Below are positions 42,836 through 51,392 of a stretch of DNA of 64,000 nucleotides, piece by piece. The notes below the pieces were generated by a model, which was not told the origin of the DNA, ran no database searches, and was given only the letters and a program-made list of their open reading frames with translations. The translations under genes were made by a program, and so were the position numbers. The stretch is from a bacterium (GTDB lineage Bacteria; Lindowbacteria; 2-12-FULL-62-27): positions 1 through 64,000 of the forward strand of contig JACQOF010000097.1 in NCBI GenBank assembly GCA_016202645.1. Direction: 5' to 3'. Numbering within the stretch: the stretch's first letter is position 1; the number at the start of each line of letters is the position of its first letter.

Positions 42836-42977
42836 GTCAACATCCGCCGAGCATGACGAATACCTTCACCCGCATCCCCCCACCCACCGAATTACAAGCC
42901 CGCCCTTGTACCATATATTTTTTATAGCGTGCAAGAACGGCTTGTTTGGGCGGGTGGCTTCTAGATAGTCTGGCCTG
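42836..42977. promoter_or_regulatory. AT-rich divergent intergenic region between cysC and a methyltransferase
   Basis: In an otherwise GC-rich window this spacer contains CCATATATTTTTTATAGCG. For the plus strand TTGTTT (42942-42947), an 18-base spacer and TAGTCT (42966-42971) lie just before the ATG at 42978. For the minus strand TATAAA/TATATG elements lie within the same AT island. It likely carries both promoters. Confidence 0.45.
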
Positions 42978-44123
42978 ATGAATCCTTCACCCAAGTGGGT
43001 CAGATCGGCGCCGCTGTCGCAGACCGATGGAACGGACTCTGAAGAAATCTGGACATCGACGGATCCTGCGTCCGGAGATTCCTGCGTTCATCCTCTGCGG
43101 GTGCGTCTTGGAAAACCGCTGAATGTTCTGGAACTGAAATCCGATGTTCTGGCCCAGTATGGCGCGGCGGTCGAAAAACACCGCCGACGGTGCGAGGAAC
43201 TTTTTTCCGGAGAACTGGAACGCGTCATTTCGTGTCCGATTTGCGGAGAATCCACGGAAAAGAGCGAACGTCGATTGAGCGTCTATCGCGCGGACTATCA
43301 TGAATGCGCCGCCTGCCGCCATCATTTTGTCATTCGCCGGCCTTCCCGCGACGCCCTGGACGCTTTTTACTCGCGGGGCGAGGCCCTCTCACCGGTGTAT
43401 GTGGATGATAAATCGTTGACTCGCCGGCTGGATGAAGTTTCCCGGCCGAAGGCGGAATGGATGCTGGATGCGTTTCGCCGCCGGCATGGCCGGCTGCCGC
43501 GCCGGGTGGTGGATGTCGGCGCCGGAGGGGGGCATTTCGTTCAGGTTTGCCGGGAGAAAGGCATCGAGGCGGAGGGGGTCGAGCTCAGCGGGCGAAACCT
43601 GGAATTTTGCCGGGACCGGTTTGGTTTCGATTTGATTCAGGCTGATTTTGTAAAGGAATGGACAAGGTGGGCCGGCGCGGAGATCATCACGTTCTGGGGC
43701 GTGCTGGAGCACACGCCCGATCCCATGTCTTTTCTGGCCGCCGCGGGCCGGGCCTTGAGCCGGGACGCGGGGGTTGTGGTGGCTGCCGTTCCCCGATGGG
43801 AGTGTATGGGGACCGCTGTACAATCCATTTTTACAGATTCGATCGTCCGTCATCTTGATCCGAGCGGCCACCTGCACGTTTTCTCGGACGACTCTCTGGC
43901 AACGGCCCTTGTGATGAACCGTTTGACCCCCATCGCCGCCTGGTATTACGGCATGGACGCCTACGAGCTCGTCAGCCAACTGGCGCATCGATTTCGAAAC
44001 GGAGATGCCATTCAGGCCCTGGGGAGGCAGATTGGGGAATGGCAGTCACGGATGGACCGCGCGCATTTTTCGGATGAAATCGCGGTGGCGGCTATATTCA
44101 CCGGGGATGATGTCCGGCCTTGA
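42978..44123 (+). CDS. SAM-dependent methyltransferase with zinc-binding N-terminus
   Basis: 381 residues. Paired cysteines C86/C89 and C110/C113 suggest a zinc site; VVDVGAGGGHF (177-187) is SAM motif I, followed by GVELS and ITFWGVLEHTPDP. The N-terminal 80 residues are unusual and Glu-rich. It is transcribed alone from the divergent spacer and convergent with the NeuA-PseG gene. It is similar in layout, not closely in sequence, to the methyltransferase at 32.8 kb. Substrate unknown. Confidence 0.82.
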   Translation: MNPSPKWVRSAPLSQTDGTDSEEIWTSTDPASGDSCVHPLRVRLGKPLNVLELKSDVLAQYGAAVEKHRRRCEELFSGELERVISCPICGESTEKSERRLSVYRADYHECAACRHHFVIRRPSRDALDAFYSRGEALSPVYVDDKSLTRRLDEVSRPKAEWMLDAFRRRHGRLPRRVVDVGAGGGHFVQVCREKGIEAEGVELSGRNLEFCRDRFGFDLIQADFVKEWTRWAGAEIITFWGVLEHTPDPMSFLAAAGRALSRDAGVVVAAVPRWECMGTAVQSIFTDSIVRHLDPSGHLHVFSDDSLATALVMNRLTPIAAWYYGMDAYELVSQLAHRFRNGDAIQALGRQIGEWQSRMDRAHFSDEIAVAAIFTGDDVRP

Positions 44124-44130
44124 AATCCGG

Positions 44131-45852
44131 TCAGGCAACGGCCGCGGCTGCCTGCTCGCTTCTGAGGATGATGTCGACGATGCGTTCCACGCCGCGGCCG
44201 TCGTAGAGGAGGCGGCCGTTTCGGCTCATTTTTTTTCTCCGCGATGAATCAGCCGCCAGCCGGCGCAGGGCCGACCGGATGTCTTCGACCGAGACGTCCG
44301 ATTCATTCCCGAGGTATTCGATGGTCCCCAGTTCCATGAATTTTTGCACCCGCTGGGCCTCCCGATCGTTCTGAGAAATGACGACAGCCGGGATGCCGAA
44401 ACAGGCAAGCTCGTGGAGCGTCAATCCGCCGCCGCAGACGGCCACATCCGCTCCCGACATGGTTGCGCCCATGTCTTTCATCTGCCGCAGGATTTCAAAC
44501 GGCCGGGATATCCGCCCGAGCAGGGATTCAAGGCCCTGCTCATGGGCGAACGCCGGGCCCAGCACGATCTTCACGTCCACGGCCGCGCCCAACTCCGCCG
44601 CGGCCTCCACGGCTTTGAGGGTCAGTCCGTTTGGATCGCTTCCGCCGAACGTGATCAGGAGCTGCCGGACGTTTTTCCGAAACCCCCGGGTCCGGCCTCC
44701 GGCCCGTTCGGCGAATTCCCGGCCCAGGGCCGCGAAAGACGGGCCTGAATAACAGGGCACCGGCGGGTCGACGTTCGATTTCAGATAACTGACGATAACG
44801 TCGGTGAGCGTGTCTGTCAGGTCCATTGGAATGTCGTCAAGACTGTCGACCACGTTCACAGTAAAGACATTGAAGGCTTTTAATTGCGCCAGATAGTCTT
44901 CATCCAGTATGGGCAAATCGTTCACGACCACGTTCGGTGAAAATTTGATGATTTCATCCATCACGGCCGAGCCGTCCTTTTCCGGGCAGACGGCCAGATC
45001 GTAGCCCCGGCTTTGAATTTCCGCGGCGGCGGGAGTGTCGGCCTGAGTGATGAGAAATCGCATGATCGCGGAAGACCGCCGTTTGATTTCATCGGCGATT
45101 CTCAACGAGCTGACCACATGGCCCATCCCCATCTGGGCCGACCCATCCGTCTTGAACATGATTCTCGGCCCCTGGAGCATCTGTTCGGCCATCCAAAAAT
45201 CATTCAGGCTGTGGACGCTGACGGCGGCTTGCCGGGGCAGAAGATGCATGCCAAGCCGTCCGGCGTATCTCTGCCGCCGGTCGGCGTTTTTACGGGTGTA
45301 GATATAAATGGCGCCATTCTCCAAATAAATGGGCCGGCGACGCTCGCGTTCAATTCTCGGGAGGTTCCGGTATTCCACATCGTGGAGCGGCCGCGGCACG
45401 CCGCCCTCTTCCGTCCACAAAAAACCGTCCTCTTCGGTCACGCTGAACAAGGCGTCCAGCCGGTCCTCCCGGAATTTCTCCCACGCATCCTCAATGTGCC
45501 GCGCGGTGCGAAAGGGCGTGCTGCACGGCAGGAGCACCACAACGTCATAGGCGACACGGTCCATCGATTCGGCCACCTCCAGGGCATGGCGGACGACGTC
45601 GTCCAGGGACCGGTTGGTCTGCGAGAGTTCCCTGGGACGCAGGACCGGCACGGAGGCGCCGTAGGACTGGCTGATGGCGCGGATGCGGGAGTCATCGGTC
45701 GACACAAAAATGCGGTGAATGAAATCGCACTCCCGCGCCGCGCGGATCGTGTAGGCCAGAAGCGGAATGCCGTTCAGAGGTTTGATGTTCAGGTATGGAA
45801 TCTTGTCATTCCCGGCGCGCGCGGGAATGACCGCGAGGACTTTCGGCGTCAC
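44131..45852 (-). CDS. Fusion of acylneuraminate cytidylyltransferase and PseG-like glycosyl hydrolase
   Basis: 573 residues. Residues 1-~228 form a CMP-nonulosonate synthetase domain starting VIPARAGNDKIPYLN (8-22), with LLPCSTPFR in the middle. Residues ~230-573 resemble PseG (FKTDGSAQMGMGHVVSS; VNDLPILD; FGGSDPNG; GGGLTLHE), which removes UDP from a UDP-linked amino sugar in pseudaminic acid synthesis. Such fusions put two nonconsecutive steps in one chain. Its 5' end contains a palindrome with arms like REP family 1 (45805-45831). It follows neuB with 22 bases between and is probably co-transcribed. Confidence 0.88.
   Translation of the reverse strand: MTPKVLAVIPARAGNDKIPYLNIKPLNGIPLLAYTIRAARECDFIHRIFVSTDDSRIRAISQSYGASVPVLRPRELSQTNRSLDDVVRHALEVAESMDRVAYDVVVLLPCSTPFRTARHIEDAWEKFREDRLDALFSVTEEDGFLWTEEGGVPRPLHDVEYRNLPRIERERRRPIYLENGAIYIYTRKNADRRQRYAGRLGMHLLPRQAAVSVHSLNDFWMAEQMLQGPRIMFKTDGSAQMGMGHVVSSLRIADEIKRRSSAIMRFLITQADTPAAAEIQSRGYDLAVCPEKDGSAVMDEIIKFSPNVVVNDLPILDEDYLAQLKAFNVFTVNVVDSLDDIPMDLTDTLTDVIVSYLKSNVDPPVPCYSGPSFAALGREFAERAGGRTRGFRKNVRQLLITFGGSDPNGLTLKAVEAAAELGAAVDVKIVLGPAFAHEQGLESLLGRISRPFEILRQMKDMGATMSGADVAVCGGGLTLHELACFGIPAVVISQNDREAQRVQKFMELGTIEYLGNESDVSVEDIRSALRRLAADSSRRKKMSRNGRLLYDGRGVERIVDIILRSEQAAAAVA
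45805..45831. repeat. Palindrome with REP-like arms in the start region of the NeuA-PseG gene
   Basis: Arms GTCATTCCCG (45805-45814) and CGGGAATGAC (45822-45831) equal the terminal arms of REP family 1. They encode the conserved VIPARAGND segment of the cytidylyltransferase. Convergence or a REP remnant are both possible. Confidence 0.6.
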
Positions 45853-45874
45853 AATCGTCTTCCCCCTGTGCCGA

Positions 45875-46936
45875 TCACGCGCTCAGCATGTCCCAGGACA
45901 GAACGTCGCCGCGGGCGATGTCCCGCCGCGCAATTTTTCCCAGGATCTGTTCCAAGTCCTTCGGCGCAATGCCCGTCCCGGGGCGCTTGATCCCGACCGC
46001 ATCCGCGGAAATTTCCCGGCCCGCGGGGATGTTCCGGACCGCGACGACGCTTCGCCTGGCCAGGCGCCGGGATTCCGCTTCCGAGTCGGCGGGGCATTTC
46101 ACGGCTGATCCTGCCGCAGTCCTGATGTTTTCGGCCATTCGCCGGAGTTCCCGGAGTTGATCCGGAGTCATGGAAAAATGCTGATCCGGGCCGGGAAGGG
46201 CGCGGTCGATGGTGAAATGTTTTTCGATGGCGCAGGCGCCCATCGCGATGGCCGCCAGAGAAATTTCGATGCCGTCCGTGTGGTCGGAAAATCCAACCGG
46301 GCAGCGAAATTGGCGGAGGGCCTCCATCTTGCGCAGATGCGCGTCCCGGGGCTGTGTTGGATAATTGTTCACGCAGTGCAGAAGCACCCGTTGGCGGTTT
46401 CCCTCGGACTCAATGACCTCCACGGCCTCTTCCACTTCATCCAGCGTCGACATGCCGGTGGACAGAATGATGGCCTTTCCGGTCCGGGCGGTTTTTCGGA
46501 GCAGCTGAACATAGGTGAGATCGCCGGAGGCAATCTTGTAGCAGTCGACATTCATGGATTCGAGGAAATCCACCTTGTCCTCGCTGAAGACGGACGCGAA
46601 GAACAGAACTCCCAGCCGGTCCGACAGGGACTTCAAGTCCCTCCATGCCTGGTCGGACAATTCCATCCTGCGAAAGAGGTCCATCTGTGTACCTTCAGCT
46701 TTTACGGCATAAACCCCCGCCTTTTCGACGACCAGCGACTCCGCGGAAAAACACTGGAACTTGACGGCGCTGGCCCCCGCCAGAAACGCCTCCCGGATCA
46801 TTCGTTCCGCCAGACGCGGATCGCCATTGTGATTGATGCCGATTTCAGCGATGAGAAACACAGGCTGATCCGGGCCGACTTGATGGGACCCGATGGAAAC
46901 GCCCGCCCCGGCGCCGGTCATGGTTTCCGCCGACAT
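45875..46936 (-). CDS. neuB: N-acetylneuraminate/pseudaminate/legionaminate synthase family protein
   Basis: 353 residues. The NeuB TIM-barrel domain (~20-275) has AEIGINHNG (30-38), AVKFQ and SDHTDG; the C-terminal SAF/antifreeze-like domain is ~285-350 (RSVVAVRNIPAGREI). It condenses phosphoenolpyruvate with a hexosamine to a nine-carbon nonulosonic acid. Downstream CMP-activation and PseG-like domains favour a pseudaminic- or legionaminic-type product over sialic acid, but not decisively. Start at 46936 has an AGGGGGGC ribosome-binding site. The gene lies nine bases after a radical SAM gene. Confidence 0.9.
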   Translation of the reverse strand: MSAETMTGAGAGVSIGSHQVGPDQPVFLIAEIGINHNGDPRLAERMIREAFLAGASAVKFQCFSAESLVVEKAGVYAVKAEGTQMDLFRRMELSDQAWRDLKSLSDRLGVLFFASVFSEDKVDFLESMNVDCYKIASGDLTYVQLLRKTARTGKAIILSTGMSTLDEVEEAVEVIESEGNRQRVLLHCVNNYPTQPRDAHLRKMEALRQFRCPVGFSDHTDGIEISLAAIAMGACAIEKHFTIDRALPGPDQHFSMTPDQLRELRRMAENIRTAAGSAVKCPADSEAESRRLARRSVVAVRNIPAGREISADAVGIKRPGTGIAPKDLEQILGKIARRDIARGDVLSWDMLSA

Positions 46937-46945
46937 GATGCCCCC

Positions 46946-49093
46946 CTATGCGGAGGGGGAGGATCCCATCAGGCCTGAAGCCACGAGGGGGGCCGCGGCG
47001 GCGTCCTCCGCCGGCCCGGCGATTCGCAGTGCGTTCCTGAAGAATTCACGGACGGTGACGACGCGGGACAAAATAATTCCCAATCCGATCGGGGACGATC
47101 CATATCGGCGGATGGCGTTTTTCAATATCGTTTGCTGGGTTTCCGTATGAGAGAAAAGATACCTGACGGCGCTGCCGCCGGGTCGGTGATAGTCCTCCAG
47201 CGGCCGTGCATGCCGTTCTTCCTTCCAGCCCAAAATATCATATTGAAATTCCACTTCCCGGCGCTCCAACTGACTTGCGATTTCAAAAAGATTCGACAGT
47301 TTATGCCAGATAAACGTTCGAATATCCGCCAGTTCGGCCCGGCACATCGCCCGATCCTCTTCGGTGGAATATTTTGCGGCCAGGAGCTTCAAAGCCGTCG
47401 AAATGCCGTAGTCCAGAAAATCCTCAAATGCGTAGACAAATATCTTCCCGCAAGTGTTGAAGAGCAGATTTCCGCCGCTTTCGCCGTTCGTCAGTTTCCG
47501 ATAGTTTTCGGGTTTTTGATAAAAGGCGTTGATCTCCTCAGGACTGTCCCAGACTTCCTCCTTTGTGGCCTTGATAAAATCCGCGAGGGTCTGCCGCAGC
47601 CCCGATGGGGCGGAATGGTCAATCTGGCTGTACATTTCAGTCAGCCAATCAAAAGGCGATATTTCTTTTTGGGTTAAATATTCCAGGAGTTCGACGAAAT
47701 AATCATCGTTGTAATAACAGGCCGCCATCAAGTGAAATCCCCGCAGATACAGGTAATCCTCAAAGCGCAGCGTATTCGTTTCCGTGCACACTTCCTCGAT
47801 TTCAATCGCCTGTATTCCGTGATAGGTCCCGAAATCGCGCGGGATAATTCGGAATTTCCCCTTCATTCCATATCGCGCGCGGCTTGCCGGCGAGTTCAAT
47901 TCCGTTCCGTCGAGCATCATCAGCGTGTGCATCCGGATGTTTTTGACGCCGGTATGGATGAGCGCCTTCATGCCCCGCAGGTAGCTCTCCCGCGATTCGC
48001 CCGGCAAACCGAGAATGACCTCCGCATAGGAATGCCGCCCGCGGCTTTTTAAATCGTCGTGAATTTTCATGTAGGTGTCCAGCTTGATATTGGACCGGCG
48101 GATATTTTTCAAAACGTTTTCGTCCATCGATTGTACCGACATGCTCATGGTGATCCCGCTGCCGATGGTTTCGATGGCCTCCACAATGCGCTCATGCTTG
48201 TTTTTCCCGGTCGTCACGGAAATATTGGTTGGCCATCCCGTTTTTTCCCTCACCTGGCGGATGGTCCGGCAAATTTCAAAATCCTGCGGATACATCGCGA
48301 AATTCGAATCGGCCACCTGCAATGTCTTCACCAGGGAGTCGCGCATTCTCTCCCCGATATAGGCGAGTTCTTCCTTGATTCGTTCCGGGCTGAAGATATG
48401 GACCTTGTTGAAATAGTCCGCGCCCTCGTGACAGAAGGAACAGGTGAAGGGACACCCGCGGTTGGATTGGATCATGGGTGTGAGGCGGCCGTCAAAAAAG
48501 GCGTCCAGAGCGCCGGATAAATAGGGAGACGGGATTTCATCCAAATTTTTAATCCGGTCCGGCAGGCCCCCCCGGACCAGAAGCCGGCTTTCGGCGGAAT
48601 AAAAATGGCAGCCAAGGATCGGGGACTGTTTCATTTTTTGGATGTCCCCGCCGCAGTTCATGAACCGTTCGATTAATTTGCTGAAAGAGATCTCCCCCTC
48701 CAGGTGAACGTAGAAATCGACAAAGGGCCTCTTTTTTAAATAGGTGTCCTGGTCTTTCTCATTCGCCGGATATCCCGATCCGCCCCAAACCGTCACCGGC
48801 GCCGGCCGGCGGCTTTCCTTCCCGAATTTCAATATCGCCTCGGAAAGCGCGCTGCACCAGGGATAATTGCTGAGGCCGAGAATGTGGGGGGTTTCCTCCT
48901 TGAGCGCTGAAATGAGATCATCCGGGTATTTGAACAAACGGATGTCCACTTCGTCCCGGAATATTTTTCGAGCGTAGGTTGATACGAAACCGATGTTCAA
49001 CGGAAAGATATCGGAGGCGATCGATACAGATGTATGCGAAAGATCCCCCAGATATATTTTTATTCCGGCGATGGCCCTGTCCCCCCTCCCCAT
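46946..49093 (-). CDS. Radical SAM protein with B12-binding-like N-terminal domain (homolog of 29.5 kb gene)
   Basis: 715 residues. The N-terminal part (SDIFPLNIGFVSTYARK; WGGSGYP) matches the 29516-31612 protein, and the iron-sulfur motif CPFTCSFC is intact at C214, C218 and C221. As in the homolog no DxHxxG cobalamin motif is evident. It heads the operon with neuB and the NeuA-PseG fusion, so it may modify the nonulosonic acid or its carrier (inference). It starts at a GGCGGAAATGTC-ATG region driven by one side of a divergent promoter. Confidence 0.85.
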   Translation of the reverse strand: MGRGDRAIAGIKIYLGDLSHTSVSIASDIFPLNIGFVSTYARKIFRDEVDIRLFKYPDDLISALKEETPHILGLSNYPWCSALSEAILKFGKESRRPAPVTVWGGSGYPANEKDQDTYLKKRPFVDFYVHLEGEISFSKLIERFMNCGGDIQKMKQSPILGCHFYSAESRLLVRGGLPDRIKNLDEIPSPYLSGALDAFFDGRLTPMIQSNRGCPFTCSFCHEGADYFNKVHIFSPERIKEELAYIGERMRDSLVKTLQVADSNFAMYPQDFEICRTIRQVREKTGWPTNISVTTGKNKHERIVEAIETIGSGITMSMSVQSMDENVLKNIRRSNIKLDTYMKIHDDLKSRGRHSYAEVILGLPGESRESYLRGMKALIHTGVKNIRMHTLMMLDGTELNSPASRARYGMKGKFRIIPRDFGTYHGIQAIEIEEVCTETNTLRFEDYLYLRGFHLMAACYYNDDYFVELLEYLTQKEISPFDWLTEMYSQIDHSAPSGLRQTLADFIKATKEEVWDSPEEINAFYQKPENYRKLTNGESGGNLLFNTCGKIFVYAFEDFLDYGISTALKLLAAKYSTEEDRAMCRAELADIRTFIWHKLSNLFEIASQLERREVEFQYDILGWKEERHARPLEDYHRPGGSAVRYLFSHTETQQTILKNAIRRYGSSPIGLGIILSRVVTVREFFRNALRIAGPAEDAAAAPLVASGLMGSSPSA

Positions 49094-49107
49094 GACATTT
49101 CCGCCAA

Positions 49108-49136
49108 GATATAAATGTTTTTGATTGTCGTGTCAA
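49108..49136 (-). promoter_or_regulatory. Minus-strand half of a divergent promoter
   Basis: TTGACA (49136-49131 on the minus strand), 17-base spacer, TATATC (49113-49108). It drives the radical SAM-neuB operon starting at 49093. Its -35 is one arm of the palindrome CGTGTCAAG-ctt-CTTGACACG (49129-49149). Confidence 0.55.
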
Positions 49137-49141
49137 GCTTC

Positions 49142-49170
49142 TTGACACGCGCGCCCGGGAATCATAATCT
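49142..49170 (+). promoter_or_regulatory. Plus-strand half of a divergent promoter
   Basis: TTGACA (49142-49147), exact 17-base spacer, TAATCT (49165-49170), about 46 bases before the GTG at 49216. The -35 is the other arm of the palindrome at 49129-49149, so one bound protein could control both directions. Confidence 0.6.
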
Positions 49171-49215
49171 TCCGGAGATGAGGGGATTGGGCCATTTCAA
49201 TTCAGGCATCAGAGG

Positions 49216-50103
49216 GTGACCGTGCGGATTTCCCGAATGGAGGAGCGTCTCCGGGGATGGGTGGATTTCTACGCCAACCGGTACGTCGGAATGATCGAGA
49301 GATTCGAAAATTACGTGAGAACGAGGGATATGAAGTTCACCGTGCTCACCCTGGAAGAGGCGCGGCGGAGAAAAAAGAGTGACACGATTTTTTTGCTGGG
49401 AAGCGGCCCTTCGATCAACCAAATGACCGAAAGCGCGTGGCGGGAAGTGGCGCGCCACGACTCGCTCGCGATCAATTTGTTTATCCTGCACCCCTTTGTT
49501 CCGACGTTTTATCACACCGAGGTCAGCAAAAACCCCCGGATCCGGGGATTTTTCATGGAGGTTGTCCGGCGAAGGCGGAAGGACTACTCAAATACGGTTG
49601 TTTTGGTCCACCCCAAAAGCCGAAGGTACGGCATGCACCCGAGATTTTGTCCGGGATTGTTTCCGGAAAGGCCGATTGTCTGTTTTCCAAAATTTCCGAA
49701 AATCATCCAAGTCCCCGCCTCACGACCCTTTGCCGCGGCGGACTTCAAAGAGAGCATGATCTACCGCGGAACCATGAACAACGCCATCTACTTGGCCTGT
49801 GAATTGGGATTTCAGAACATTGTTCTTCTCGGGGTGGACCTGAAAACCAATGAATACTTTTACGATGATTTTGAATCTGTTCAGTGGATGAAGGAAATAA
49901 AGGGCGCCCCGGTCGAAGAACGTAAAAAGCACCCCTACGGCATGGATCATATTCCGGAAATCGGAAAATCCAAACACAGCTATCCAAACCTCTACTATGC
50001 GTTGAGGGATTTTGTACTGAACCCCAGGGGCATCCGCCTGTCCGTGGGTTCCACGGAGAGTCTGCTCCATCCTAAAATACCGTTGTATCCGTGGCCGGCC
50101 TGA
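49216..50103 (+). CDS. DUF115/GT42-like glycosyltransferase (sialyltransferase-like)
   Basis: 295 residues from a GTG at 49216; the ATG at 49237 is an alternative. The segment FLLGSGPSINQM (59-70), followed by a conserved region (SLAINLFI), resembles the CMP-sugar-binding part of CstI-type alpha-2,3-sialyltransferases and of DUF115/Maf proteins. MNNAIYLACELGFQNIVLLGVDL also fits that fold. It is adjacent to the CMP-nonulosonate genes but transcribed divergently from a shared promoter. It is a good candidate for nonulosonate transfer (inference). Confidence 0.72.
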   Translation: MTVRISRMEERLRGWVDFYANRYVGMIERFENYVRTRDMKFTVLTLEEARRRKKSDTIFLLGSGPSINQMTESAWREVARHDSLAINLFILHPFVPTFYHTEVSKNPRIRGFFMEVVRRRRKDYSNTVVLVHPKSRRYGMHPRFCPGLFPERPIVCFPKFPKIIQVPASRPFAAADFKESMIYRGTMNNAIYLACELGFQNIVLLGVDLKTNEYFYDDFESVQWMKEIKGAPVEERKKHPYGMDHIPEIGKSKHSYPNLYYALRDFVLNPRGIRLSVGSTESLLHPKIPLYPWPA

Positions 50104-50107
50104 CTCT

Positions 50108-51385
50108 TCACTCCTCCCGCAGGAGACCCGCCGTCCGCAGTTCGGCCGAAACGGAAATCAGGGTTTTTAAGGGCTGACCTGAACGTTCGGCGATGTGCAT
50201 CAGATCGTTGGCGCCATCGGCGAGATTTAACACCCAAAATTTCGCCCGGTCTCTGTCCTGCTTGCCTTGCGGGGTCCCATTGGTGATATAGAGTCCCCGG
50301 CGTCCCATTTGGGGTTCTCCATCCAGGACCGTGCCGCGCCAGCGGACATTGTTTTCAAGCGCGCAAACCATGCCGAAATAAGCGTCAATGCTGCCGGTCA
50401 TCGCTTCAAAACTGATGAAGTCTTTGTTGTCCAGGGAGGTGTGATACTCCGGATACCGCATATACCTCGTGCGCATGAGCGACCCGAACGGCAGATCGAA
50501 TCCGGGCGAACAATACTGTCGTTCGTCACTACCGAGAGGATCAAACGGAATGATCTCATGCGGGCCCATATCTCTGAGGACCAGACGCGCCGCGCGGTCC
50601 GCGAGGGTATCGCCCCGCCTGGAGAGCTTATAGGTGAAATGCCCGCGATCTCCGATGCACGTCATTTGAAAGCCGGCGTCCATCCGTTGTTTCAAGTGAT
50701 CCCCGCGTACGCTCAGGTAACAGACGGCTCCAATGGTTTCCGGAGCAACGACAAACCGATACGAAAACCGGCGATTCGGAAGCGAGGCAATCCGGTCATA
50801 CAGAAAAGCCATGACCAGGGGACCCGACAATTCATTGTTGGCCAGGGAGGGATGGCAGAGATTCGTTGAGAAGAAAATTTCCCGGTCGGTTGATCCCGGA
50901 AGGACAGCCTCGCCAACCTCAACATGCCCGTCTGTCAATTCCGTATCCACAACGACCTGGTAGTCGCCCTCCGGAAGAGATTGGAGTTCCCGATGCGTCA
51001 TGCAAAGTCCCCACGCTTCAGTGTAGTAGGATATGACATAGGGAATGGCATCCGGTTGGGCCGGTATGGAATGAAGGTGAGGCCGCAAATCCGAAAGGTT
51101 CAGCGTACCGTTAAACGGAATGGAATACCCGACGAGATGAAGATTGTTCGACTTGAAATCCGCCCGTTTGACGCCATTGGGATCGATCAGATAGGCGTCC
51201 CGCGCAATCCATTCCTTCGGAACGATCCAGTCCAGGACCCTTCGGCCGCTTTCAAATTTGAGCCGCTCCATCGGCATGACTTCAGACAAAATATCGAGAG
51301 ACCGGCGATAGCCTTCGCCCGTAAGACTGCGGCAGAGCGGCCACAGCCGGTCAAAATATGTTTCCAGGCTGTTTTTCAAATCCAT
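50108..51385 (-). CDS. DUF4910 aminopeptidase-like protein
   Basis: 425 residues. Likely metal-binding residues are visible: H178 in STNLCHPS, E216 in APETIGA, D287 in SDERQ and H315 in EYHTSLDN. The layout is that of DUF4910/DUF2172 proteins, an M28-like aminopeptidase fold that recurs in polysaccharide clusters with unclear roles, possibly deacylation of sugars. The C-terminal ~70 residues look like a winged-helix domain. It is downstream of a methyltransferase (gap of seven bases) and convergent with the DUF115-like gene. Confidence 0.8.
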   Translation of the reverse strand: MDLKNSLETYFDRLWPLCRSLTGEGYRRSLDILSEVMPMERLKFESGRRVLDWIVPKEWIARDAYLIDPNGVKRADFKSNNLHLVGYSIPFNGTLNLSDLRPHLHSIPAQPDAIPYVISYYTEAWGLCMTHRELQSLPEGDYQVVVDTELTDGHVEVGEAVLPGSTDREIFFSTNLCHPSLANNELSGPLVMAFLYDRIASLPNRRFSYRFVVAPETIGAVCYLSVRGDHLKQRMDAGFQMTCIGDRGHFTYKLSRRGDTLADRAARLVLRDMGPHEIIPFDPLGSDERQYCSPGFDLPFGSLMRTRYMRYPEYHTSLDNKDFISFEAMTGSIDAYFGMVCALENNVRWRGTVLDGEPQMGRRGLYITNGTPQGKQDRDRAKFWVLNLADGANDLMHIAERSGQPLKTLISVSAELRTAGLLREE

Positions 51386-51392
51386 GGAGGCC

